Origin: Termitomyces sp. T153
Lineage: Eukaryota > Basidiomycota > Agaricomycetes > Agaricales > Lyophyllaceae
Direction: 5' to 3'
Assembly (NCBI GenBank): GCA_018296165.2
Contig: JACKQL020000122.1
Coordinates: 1 to 64,000, forward strand
DNA: 64,000 nt
The notes under the pieces are model-generated. The model was given only the letters and a program-made list of their open reading frames with translations. It made no database searches and had not been told where the DNA came from. Positions 26,837 through 41,814 of the stretch are shown here, piece after piece. The translations under genes were made by a program, and so were the position numbers. Numbering within the stretch: the stretch's first letter is position 1; each line of letters opens with the position of its first letter.

Positions 26837-28343
26837 GTACCAATACTTACGACTCTCCTCCTGTTTACACTTTCGTCAAATAAGTCGACGCGTTTCTTTG
26901 GTCCTGTTTTGTCTTGTTCCTTTCAGCGCGATTTGCTAGCGATTTGCATAGTTTTTCCATAGTCTGGCCAAGTTTTTTCCATAGTCTGGCTATTTAGGGG
27001 CCAGGATCTCGCTTATCCCAGCTGACATGGATTCCTTCTGTCTTCGGATGCACTTGGGTCTTCATGATATACTTTGGGCTCTAGAACCACTTACTGGCAT
27101 AAATGTCTCATCATCGTCTTCAGTACGAACGGAGCCAAACTTTTTTCTCAGCAGGTACTATGTACCACCTTTGCTATTGGGACTTGCACGTTAAGCTTCT
27201 CTCGGATCCTATTCTATGGATGCTTCAACCTATATGAGCCGACTGACATGTTCAAGTAGTAGTGTCTGTCCAATGATTTTCACCCTCAAAGGAGCATTAT
27301 TTTGTTCTGCGCTTCTTCATGCTGATTACTCGAGGCTACCACTTGACGGCATAAGCCTTGACCGAGGTCAATATTCGCGGCCAGAGTCGTACTCTAGCAT
27401 ATGATCAAAACCACCCGTCCTCAGTCATCTCCAGTGGAAGAGGTAGTACATTTTTTGACCTGATCACTTGAGACATATCGTCTTCATCTAGTTACAATAA
27501 CCCTAGCTTCCCGCAATTGATTCTTTTGTGCTAGCTATTGACTGTGCAAAAGATCTACGAAGCCATCAAGAGAGGATTTGATCTGCGTTATACTTCTGGG
27601 TCTGCAATTTGCGCTCTCATACAAGACATCTACATTCGTATCGTCTGTTCGTGTCCCTCTGTGTTATTTCGCCTGAAATGTGGGAGCTGTATTCTGCGTC
27701 GTCTGTCCTTCGTTCATCTCTGCGTAATTTCATGCATACCAGCTGGTCTGATTGAGATAAAGTCCACTTCCTGGCTATCCGCAGTGTAACTGAGTCGAAA
27801 GTGGTCTCTTTTGCGTAATTCATAAGAATTACAGATAGGGAGTGAGTCTTCTTTGGAATACAATCAAAAGGAAAATTCATATCTACGACGCAATGTGTCT
27901 GACTTTACTTTTTGCCTCTCGAACTTCTTTCCTGGACAGCTCCATAGTTGCACCTGTGCCGAACCTCATCGAAGACGTCTTGTAGCCTGATGTGTATCTT
28001 TGCTCAAACAGATCAATGCTGTACCATCGTGGTGAGCCTGTCGACAATCATTCGATACCCTTGTGATCATAGATTACTTCAAATACCTCGAGTCGACGCC
28101 AGTATTCAGCAGGCACCATGAATCTTTGGCAGTTAGAACGTTCGACGTTATAGGAAAAAAGTTGACGTTCATTAAAGGTCCGTAATGCTTCTTTCAACTC
28201 TCTCGATTTGGTTATTTATTCATTTGATGGATGTGTCATCGAATTAATCCTTGGCGACTTCTGGACCCCTTGTATATATATTCTACTCGAAAGTTACCGT
28301 CTCAAAGTGTCTTTCAGTGACCGTCCCCACTATACCCCAGGCG
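26837..28343. other. intergenic, no gene recognised
   Basis: 1.5 kb with short unrelated open frames on both strands and one small tandem repeat. Nothing else supportable. Confidence 0.5.
26951..26990. repeat. short tandem repeat
   Basis: Two copies of GTTTTTCCATAGTCTGGC (the second with one extra T) separated by three bases. Confidence 0.7.
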
Positions 28344-28976
28344 ATGCTTCTGTACCCAGCTGTTATTCTTTACATTGCCTTGCTTACCGGCCAGGTGGTG
28401 GCAATCACCTGTGCTGTCTGTCCTTCCTCGATCGTTTACGCTGGGCTGACCCGAAGGCTCACCCTGACAAGATATAGCTCCAGTCTGGGTACTGTGCAGT
28501 GCAAGTGAGTCTCTGTCTGATGAATCGGCGGGATCTCCCATGTCATTATTCCTTTTAGCTTCGACTCACCCCCCATCTCGGGCTTTTCTCCTTACTGCAT
28601 CTATAGGGTGAGAACCACCCTTTCATTCCTTATAGGAGAAGCTCAAGAAGCACCATAATAGAATGTTGATGGCTCGCTATACTTCACCAACACTGGTGGC
28701 GCGTGCCCCGCCAGCACCACCCTAGTGACTGAGACAACTTCACTCTGTGATTGGTATGGATATGTCTATTGGTCTCAAATATTCTTGTTGATGCCTCTGT
28801 ACGGATGCAGACTCATTTGCCGGGTAGCATTAAGAACTTGGCATCATAACGGTATCGATACAGTCAGGCCTCCTCACCTTCGCCTGTCGAGTCCTTTGTC
28901 TATATTCAAATTTACCCCGATTCACACCATTGACTGGGGATTCCAGAGACCTCGCGAGTCATCACGTCAACATTGA
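28344..28976 (+). CDS. small Cys-rich secreted protein
   Basis: Exons 28344-28504, 28559-28607 and from 28662. The first codes a signal peptide (MLLYPAVILYIALLTGQVVA) directly followed by ITCAVCP. This is the hallmark N-terminus of a family of short secreted basidiomycete proteins with the order CxxCP ... C ... YCxY ... CP. Exon 2 gives PISGFSPYCIYR and exon 3 NVDGSLYFTNTGGACPASTT. Introns are 54 nt each and in phase. Relatives usually end soon after the last CP, often at a Cys; here the frame runs on to a TGA at 28976. The 3' end is therefore uncertain (an unrecognised intron, a lost stop, or a decaying gene). Function unknown; such proteins are often effector- or hydrophobin-like secreted products. 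Confidence 0.6.
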
Positions 28977-29109
28977 ACATGTCATGATCTCTGCCAGTGA
29001 CCACAGTATCGTTGCAAAAGGTACCTGTCACTTCTCATGTTAAGCTTCAAATCGCACTCCGTCACGTGGAGTCTAGTAGAATTAGAACATGCAGGTTTGG
29101 AAATTGGCA

Positions 29110-29184
29110 TTTTTCCTGCCAAGTCTAAGTTCGGAGTCAAAATTGGTTTTTTCCTGTCAAGTCTAAGTTCGGAGTCAAAATTGG
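29110..29184. repeat. 37-bp tandem duplication
   Basis: Two near-identical adjacent units, each containing AAGTCTAAGTTCGGAGTCAA. They differ mainly by one C/T change and one extra T, which implies a recent duplication. Confidence 0.8.
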
Positions 29185-31033
29185 TTCCTGAAGCTTGAAG
29201 GTCTGACGTGGCGCGATTCTAGCTGATTCGAGACGTAACAATGAACCTAGACAACATTTTTCTCTCCTTGCAGGAAAGCTATGCCGTTCGAAAGCCAAAG
29301 AAGTTGCTCCGACTCCTGTCCAGATTTCGTTGATAATGTTGATCATTCTTTCAAGTAGACTTACAACGATTCTGGGCGTCTTGATCAATGCCTGCCTTAT
29401 TGGATAAAGCCTCTAATAAGGAATAGCTGATGATATAGGTGGCATGGTTTACTGAGAGTATGATGAGGGTGGATGTTGTAGTGCGTCTACTGTGCAGCTC
29501 TCAGCTGCTCACAACACAGCTGCATACGATATGAAGTGTAAGGAGATTGGAAATATGAATATGGCCCACCTAACACAGAATATATGTTAGAAATCAATAG
29601 CTTGTTGCCACCTTAAAATCAATATTGGATGGTTCTTGACAGAAGACATAAGACCATTCAAGACAGATGGTGAGCTTAGAAGATGAGACGTGGAATCTAC
29701 AAGCAAAAGAATTATGTATTATGGACTTGACATATGGCTGCTACTCTGTAGCTGAGCTGACACTAGTACTATCGTGTCCATAGTGTTTAAAACTTTTTCG
29801 AAACCATGAATAAAATGACATCGACAATACCTTGAGCCAATCGGACTTTTGTAATTGGTGTGATAATATTTATTCTGGCCTACTCAAGTGTCACTTTGGG
29901 AGAAGGTGTGTTGGTGGTTGTGTCGGAGGGAAGCCGGTTGTGCAGATCGCAAAACCAGGGTGTTTCAAAACTTTTGTCACGAATTGTCACGCTGACTCAC
30001 ACTGCAGCTGCCGATTATGTCTCCGCCTCGGCACTGTTTCGACGCTCACGACCACGTCAAAGCTCGAAATGACTTTCCTTGAACTCAACTCATCCCAGGC
30101 ATTTGATATTTATGACAAGAGATATAGGGCGCGAAGCTGGCCACATGCTTCCTGGATGAGCTTTTTGACCTCAGGAGTGATTTGGCTGTGTTTGAGAGAG
30201 GGGCCGGTACGCGTTCTTCGAGGTCGCATACACTGCTCTGCGCCATGGGAGGAATGAAAGCAGGAACTGCGTTAAACACAACTAGTAGTACTTAATTAAT
30301 GAAGCCAAGCAAATTCAAAACGACGACATCGCGCTGCGGACTCTCAAATCTGATCGAGGCCAATCATCAAATGTCACAACATCTACCCTCTCACTGCCAT
30401 ATCTTCTCTTTGAATGCTCAAAATGTTATAAAACTTGACATAAAGCTTGTCTTTTATATATAGATGACTTATAAGAAATTTGATAGTGTTAACCTAAGTT
30501 GTGCCTAAATTCGGAGACCTTCAAATAGATTTTTGCGTTGTACGGGGTACATATTGACCTTATCACAGACCAGTGCTTTCATCAACATTTCACTGATCCT
30601 CTCAGGATTCAAGTTTAAATAGTATACAATATTTGTAGTCTCACCGGGATCAGGGGCCCTGTGACTGCGATCTCTCCAAAAATTGCATTTTGAAACACTA
30701 GGGCATTTTGAAACCCAATGTACGTGATAGTAGGAGTTGTGATGAACACACTGAGCTAGCTTGACCGTGTTTGGGGCTGTTATGACCATAACACCCGTTG
30801 TGACAAATGGGGTAATATGCAATCAAGCAGCACCGCTCAGCACCGCCCCCGACCGCCGCGTTTGATTCAGCCCGAGATGACCGAAATCCATCCTTAAGTA
30901 GTTCTCATCTCTGTCACTCACTCCCCTTTCTCTTGGATAACAGTTAGACCTCTTTCTTGCTGAGCAGTTTATTACTCGACGTCACACAGTTTTCATAACC
31001 AATCTTTTTCGGAAACGCTCGTTTTCTAAAATA
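29185..31033. other. intergenic, partly CpG-poor
   Basis: No gene recognised in 1.85 kb. The stretch around 29400-29800 is AT-rich and has few CpG sites, like the decayed DNA at the left edge. Open frames 29832-30257 (+) and 30505-30822 (-) have no recognisable features. The final 200 bp, with pyrimidine runs (about 30900-31030), should be the GNA1 promoter. Confidence 0.5.
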
Positions 31034-31765
31034 ATGGCTGCCCCCACTACGTCCACGTTGTTCACTCCTGATGAGGCCCTTGACCTCCTATTCTCCCTTA
31101 ACCTCATTTCTTTCGAAGTTAAAAAAGCTCTGCATCCCGACGTTCATGTACGTACTCTACGTCTATTGGACAGTCGCTATTTAAGCGCTTTTTTCTATTT
31201 GCAGATTCGTCCTCTTGCTTCAACCGACTACTGGCGCGGTCATCTCAGAGTGCTCTCTGTGCTCACTGCAGCGCCTGATACAGGCGAAGAAAGATGGCGC
31301 ACTCACTTTAATTTCCTGCGCAACTCCGGGCGGACGTACTACACTGTTGTCATTGTCGACAAGGCATCGGATCAAATTGTTGGCGTGGGTACAGTGTTCC
31401 TTGAGTGCAAGTTCCAGCGAGGAATCAGTTGTGTCGGACATATTGAGGATATCGCGGTCGACGAGAAGCAACAGGGGAAGAAGTTAGGATTGAGGATTAT
31501 CCAAGCGTTGACCTATATCAGCGAGAATAGTGGCGCTTACAAGACAATTTTGAATTGTAGCGACAAGAACATACGTGGGTTCTCTATCCAATTTCATTGT
31601 TTGGTCCCAACCGATGATTCTCTCTCCAGCCTTTTATGAGAAGTGCGGTTACGAGAAAAAGGAGAATGAAATGGTACATCTTGATTTTTCCTTCCTGGCT
31701 TTACTTTTCTAAGAAACTTCTAGGCTCGCTATACCCCTGTGCGCACTCATCCCCCCAAACTCTAA
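31034..31765 (+). CDS. GNA1: glucosamine 6-phosphate N-acetyltransferase
   Basis: Exons 31034-31147, 31205-31574, 31630-31673 and 31724-31765 encode 189 residues. It is a GNAT fold: LASTDYWRGHLRVLSVLT is the GNA1-type N-terminal helix, YYTVVIVDKASDQIVGVGTV the central sheet, and GHIEDIAVDEKQQGKKLGLR the acetyl-CoA loop (Q/RxxGxxG/A). TILNCSDKNIPFYEKCGYEKK is the substrate-binding part typical of GNA1. The enzyme acetylates glucosamine 6-phosphate with acetyl-CoA in the UDP-GlcNAc pathway that feeds chitin, N-glycans and GPI anchors. It is cytosolic and normally essential in fungi. Length is in the usual range (about 150-190) with a short N-terminal extension. No anomaly is seen. Confidence 0.93.
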
Positions 31766-32519
31766 CTTGCTTTCTTCTCTGGCAGAATCAGAGCAAAACG
31801 GACTCTACACTACCTTTGACAACATGGACCTCGTATTCACAGCACGTTTTGCGAACAGGACTTTTCATAGTAATACCTAGTACACAGAGTGGATGTTTTC
31901 TGGGTCAATAATATTGTTCCATTTTTAGGATTCTTCCAGACTGTCTGTAACGTTGTAACGTATCCGGAGTGAGTTGGCAATCGCTGGACATGTGTTGCTC
32001 ATATACGATAGCTGAGCTTGCGAGGCAGTGAAGCTTACGTTGCAATATTTACTTGTAACCCCATATCGCTTGGGGAAAGAGAAGAGGAAATAACGAACCT
32101 TGTCAAGAGAGAACAAGACTGTTTCGCGTATCCACATACTTCGCGACATGCGACGTGTTGGCGACGTAATTAAACAGAATTGATGAGCTCAAGCCAGAGT
32201 GAAGCGATACGACTTCAGAGGCATTCGGTCGACAGGTGCTTACACGACAGACGACGGACTTGATCACATATGAGTGATCAAATGGGTAGTAGGAGCTGCA
32301 AGAGAGTTGTGTTGCACATCAGCGTGACAACCGCTGCGGGTCACACCGTGAGGAAAACATTGCCATCGCAAGTTCGGCGTCAGCAAGCAGTTCTTGTTGC
32401 CAACTTTCATATCTTCTCCCTCCTCCTCATCGTTTGACACGGTGAGTTCATTGTAGTCAACGTCAGATGATTCTGTGATACTCACGCTTTTGCCTAACCC
32501 AGACCTCCACGTCTCCATC
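31766..32519. other. intergenic, GNA1 3' flank and SNC1-like promoter
   Basis: 754 bp without a supportable gene. Open frame 31925-32149 (-) is AT-rich and unrecognised. Confidence 0.5.
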
Positions 32520-33197
32520 ATGTTTGTCTATGGTCTATGAATCAACACCGAGTGCAGTACTAACTTACAATACAGGTCTGAACCTTACGACCCATATGTT
32601 CCTCGTAACGGCGCTTCGCCAAACCCCGCTGGCCCCAGCTCGGGAAACTCAAAAACTGCGGCTATCCAACAACAGATTGATGACACTGTTGGAATAATGA
32701 GAGAGAACATCACAAAGGTGGCAGAACGAGGCGAGAGACTGGATTCGTTACAGGATAAGACAGGTATGTATCTCTTTAGTTCGTCTATCCTTGAGGCAGC
32801 CATGTGCCGCCAGGCTGCGATTTGAGGCTATCTTTGATTGACTTTTGCCATGTACTATAGACAATCTTGCCGTGTCTGCACAAGGGTTCCGTCGTGGTGC
32901 AAATCGAGTGCGCAAGGTTCGTAATCTCACTTGATCGTTTCTGGGCCAATCAAATCTCATTTATTACCTCGTGCAGAATATGTGGTACGTCTACGCATGT
33001 GAATTATAACGTGAGTCTTGATGCAATGTTTTTCTTGTAATTCAGGTGGAAAGATATGAAGGTATGTTGCCCTGCCATTGCATACATTCTGCTTTTCACT
33101 ACTAACGGGTGTTTAGATGCGCATCATCATCGGTGTCGCAATTGCGGTCATCATCGTCATCATAGTGGTCTCAATTGTCAAGGCGACTGGCAAATAG
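32520..33197 (+). CDS. SNC1: synaptobrevin/VAMP v-SNARE
   Basis: Six exons: 32520-32521 (AT), 32576-32763, 32861-32916, 32977-32984 (8 nt), 33046-33061 (16 nt) and 33117-33197. They sum to 351 nt, 116 residues, with every phase closing. The protein starts [20 protein letters not shown], then the SNARE motif ([20 protein letters not shown], with the zero-layer Arg in [14 protein letters not shown]). It ends with RKNMWWKDMKMR and a C-terminal anchor ([19 protein letters not shown]). It mediates fusion of secretory vesicles with the plasma membrane together with Sso/Sec9 homologues. The start codon is split AT|G by the first intron (donor GTTTGT); no other upstream ATG reads into this frame. A single-copy R-SNARE of this kind is expected. 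Confidence 0.93.
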
Positions 33198-33879
33198 TTG
33201 TTTGCCGACTTTCTCCTACTCCTATCCTTATCCGTTTCCGCTGTGGTACCGCGTACATCCATGCAGGCCACTGCTCCTAATCTCCTTCGTGTGTAACACC
33301 CTCCACAGCCACCTACTGATTGTTACGCAACTACGCGGAGTTTCGGACTTTTTTTTATTATCTTGTTTTCTATCTTCGCTCTTGTACTATGTGTCCGGTT
33401 CGAATCAGAACCCTGTTCGTGAACATGTGTAGAAGTGGGGTATCTCAGATGCAGCACCCAAAGAAGGTTTTTGAATATACCCGTGCCGCTCCCGTCTGAC
33501 ATTTTCAACACGTAGAACGGAATTTTTGAGATGTCTCCTAACATTGTTTCAATCAGGTTGGTTGCCACATGGATTTACAGAACACTGTTGAAAGGAAGGA
33601 ATAACGCGTATAGCGCACTCCTTTGTTAGAGGCATAACGTGACAGTCAGATCAGATAATGCAACGTGTCTTGGAAGCTTGACGGCTAGTTCCTACTTCTC
33701 CTCTCCCTTCCTGTTTCAAAGTCAAGAGTATCGAAGTGATTTCTAGTTGGTGGGATATTGATAGCAGAGGTAGCCAGGCTAGGAGGGTTTGTGCTGAACT
33801 GGTTCGACACCACCAGTGAGAGCTCATTCTCAACTTGTCTCCCCTGTGCCTTGGTTCCGGCGTTCTACCTCATCTGATG
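33198..33879. other. convergent 3' flanks
   Basis: Between SNC1-like (+) and the membrane protein gene (-). Short open frames only; nothing recognised. Confidence 0.5.
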
Positions 33880-35176
33880 CTACACAATCATCAAAGTGGA
33901 CATGATAGCCTATGTCCAATAACTCGAAAGAAGAGTTGACGAACAATACACCACACTCTCTATGATACGGAACGCAATAAGGAGGAAAATAATCTAGATA
34001 GAAGGAAGCAAGAATGTTAAAACACATACTTCGAAAGTATAATTGGTATAAGAAATACCGTGTAGTTACTATGGAGCGGAATGACAGCAACAATAAGAAC
34101 AGAAATTGGGTAGATAGCACCACTCTCGAGACTAATGAATAACTGTTAGTTTGAAATGTTTTGAGTGAAAATCAAGCAAAGGTACATGACACCAATGGCA
34201 GTGCGATATCTCTCCGTCTGCTAGTCGTCACCTAGGGAACTAACAGTACGCGCCACCCACCATATTCGCCCTGCTGAAGTCAAAAAAGCATATCGGACGG
34301 CTGTATCCTGAGTCTATAGTCGCGAACGAAATACCCACCTGTTGCGAGGGTCTGATCACATTAAACGCAAAGACACTCCAAAAAAATATATGGGTGAAGG
34401 TTTCCATCAATGAAAAAATGGAGAGCTTCATGCTGTAATATCCCCAAACTGTCCAGCGGACGAAGTATCAGCGATGAATCTGAAAGATATAGAGATAACG
34501 AACTGGAGTCAGCCACTAGAGCTGCACCAGCTACAATTAGGATGATTTTTCGATCATTCCAGACCTTGTAACAACGATATGTCTGGGGATGCAGATCAGC
34601 TATGCACTCATCGCAACCTGTGATCCTCGTACGAGAATTGTATCCGCAATAAGACTGTCACGAAATGAGGGTCAGACTAAACGATATATGTAAAGTGTAT
34701 CAAGAAATAGCTGACTTATTCGAGACATATAAGTATCCCTTCAGGTAAGGATCATGAATCAATTTGTGTACATCCATCTGAAGTTTAAGAACCGCGGGTA
34801 AGTCATGAAGGGCCCAACGATAGGACACAACAATGTCTGCGACAGATATTGCGAACATGACAACAATAGACAGAAGTACAACAAGAGAGGCAGGATTACG
34901 CTGCGTGACAAGAAGATAGACGCAGATGCAGAACAGAACGAATTGAACACCTGATATTCAAGATATGTTAAGAATAAACTCTAGCGTAGTTGTCCGAAAG
35001 TGCAGCACGCTTCACCGAATAAGAGGGATTCTGCTTGTAGACAGAAGAAATCGCACAAGAAAACAGAATGAGGAGTTCGTAGCTTCAGGAGTAAACATAG
35101 AAGGCACCAGGAATGCGCCGAAAACATACGAAGCTTTGTCCGACAAGAGATTTAACAGTGGAGGCATTTGAGCCAT
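33880..35176 (-). CDS. multi-pass (about 7 TM) basidiomycete membrane protein
   Basis: Reconstructed from several exons; 5' and 3' ends are approximate. The ATG at 35176 (or 35167) gives PLLNLLSDKAS, joined to YELLILFSC and then VQFVLFCICVYLLVTQRNPA, VLLSIVVMFAISVADIVVSY, HKLIHDPYLKGYLYVSN, LIADTILTYRCYKVWNDRK, IILIVAGAALVAD, IFFWSVFAFNVI, a piece with RIWW, ERYRTAIGV, LESGAIYPISVLIVAVIPL, and AIMSTLMIV before a TAG at 33880. That order of hydrophobic segments, with ADS-YRCY-VWN and RYR-ESGAIY motifs, is a large uncharacterised Agaricomycete family. It is probably located in the plasma or an internal membrane. The C-terminus appears shorter than the family's (usually a further V/G-rich helix end), so truncation is possible. 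Confidence 0.6.
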
Positions 35177-36015
35177 GTCGCGTCAAGCATCGAATGATTC
35201 CTATCTCACAAAAATCTCTAGCAGGAGTGTGACAGAGGACGAGTAAGCAAATGAAGGACGACGGACAGTCTTGGTTCTGCTGAATGGCCTATGTCGAATT
35301 AAACCTTCTGGGCATTACTTTTGGTGAAATCAGTGGTTGCGCACGATCGCGCGCATGGCATAATGATGCTTCGGGTCTATTGACATATGCCATCTTTAGC
35401 TGCTTCACAATTTTCAGTTGAGCTATGTGGGTATCCCTCGAGCCTACATATTGAATATTGCAGGTCCAATAGCATTGTTCAAATACGATGCACTTTAGAC
35501 AGACGCAGTAATCAAAGCGCACTGCGCCAACTTTAACGCGCCCAGTTCGGCGGATTGATTCTTCCGAGGACACCGGGTTAAGTCAGCCTGGTAGATAACT
35601 AGTAAACATTTCTGACTGGGTCTTGGTGCTGCCTCGCTCAGCTGCAGGTCATTAATCTTTGAGTGCCTGTGTCGGGTAACGATAGGAACAGTGTCTTGAC
35701 TGCTTCAATTTATCGATTTGCCCAGTGGGGTCACTTGGTCAAGCCATAAAATCTTTAAAATGGAATGGTTGCTGGCCCGTGAGCATAATCCGCAAGAAAC
35801 TTGAAAAATTTGAAGGTGACAAGAAAAAGCAAAAAATAAATTATAAATCAGGTTTACTTGCTTAAAACCTGGCTTACGTTACGACACTCCGAGTCTATAT
35901 ATGCAACTGCGCTGCCTCAATGAAATCACGAATCGCCGACAATGACTGAAAGTTTTGCTACTGCTCTACTTGTATCATACATCTAAGATACTTCATGCTG
36001 TGGAAAATGCTGAAT
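35177..36015. other. intergenic
   Basis: 839 bp between the membrane-protein start and the AROM stop. AT-rich around 35740-35900; no gene recognised (35289-35573 minus frame unsupported). Confidence 0.5.
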
Positions 36016-41061
<5,046 letters not shown>

Positions 41062-41192
41062 TTGGGATCCGGAAGTAGGAGATGTTCGGCAAAACGTATT
41101 TTTCCTGTCGAGGGGGGTTTGTACCCATTTCCAATACGTCACGTGGAAACCAATTTAGTGAATCTTATCTCCGACTGGGCGGCTAGTTACCC

Positions 41193-41198
41193 TGACTC
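41193..41198. promoter_or_regulatory. possible GCN4/CPC1-type site upstream of AROM
   Basis: TGACTC lies about 132 bp upstream of the AROM start codon. Fungal general amino acid control uses TGACTCA, and AROM genes are frequent targets. Here only the 6-base core is present (the next base is G), so the call is weak. Confidence 0.3.
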
Positions 41199-41814
41199 GG
41201 ACTTGCGACAGCCTCTCATGGTCAGACTTCTTGTATTGAAGGTTGAGCTGCATTCACGAAAGCAAAGGACTTTTTGAGGTAGGATTCTAGAATTTTAGCT
41301 GTCTCCTTCATCGCTGTTTCTTGCTTTTGTCTCAGTAAGGCCCAGGATTTCCTTACGTCTCAGGCAGACTGAGGTAAATAGTACTGGTGGCCCGAGGTTT
41401 TTTATCCATGTAAGAAAATCAAAACAGGAGGTGCGTTAACTTCTGCCTAACCGAGATCCCTGCAGAGATCAATGACGGCACTCAGCTGAAACAAAGCATA
41501 GCATATGAACTGTTGATGAACAACGCCCATTTTCTCTGTAACAAGATCTGCCACGAAAAGTAAAGCTACACGGGTTGACAGTGGAAATGGGGCATACTAC
41601 AGTCTGCAACACGTACGAAAGCGAATGGGGTATCTATCGTGATCGGTAACGGAAGTAAACAATACAGAGGCCAAAACCATAAGTTATACGTGGATGGTGT
41701 ATGTATATAGGGATGGAAATATTGTTTGTCCTCGAACAATGAGTAAGAGAAAGTGCCATGCCATACGAGAAGTTGATGCGGATACAGTGAATGTTTTGTC
41801 CTTCAGTCGAATCA

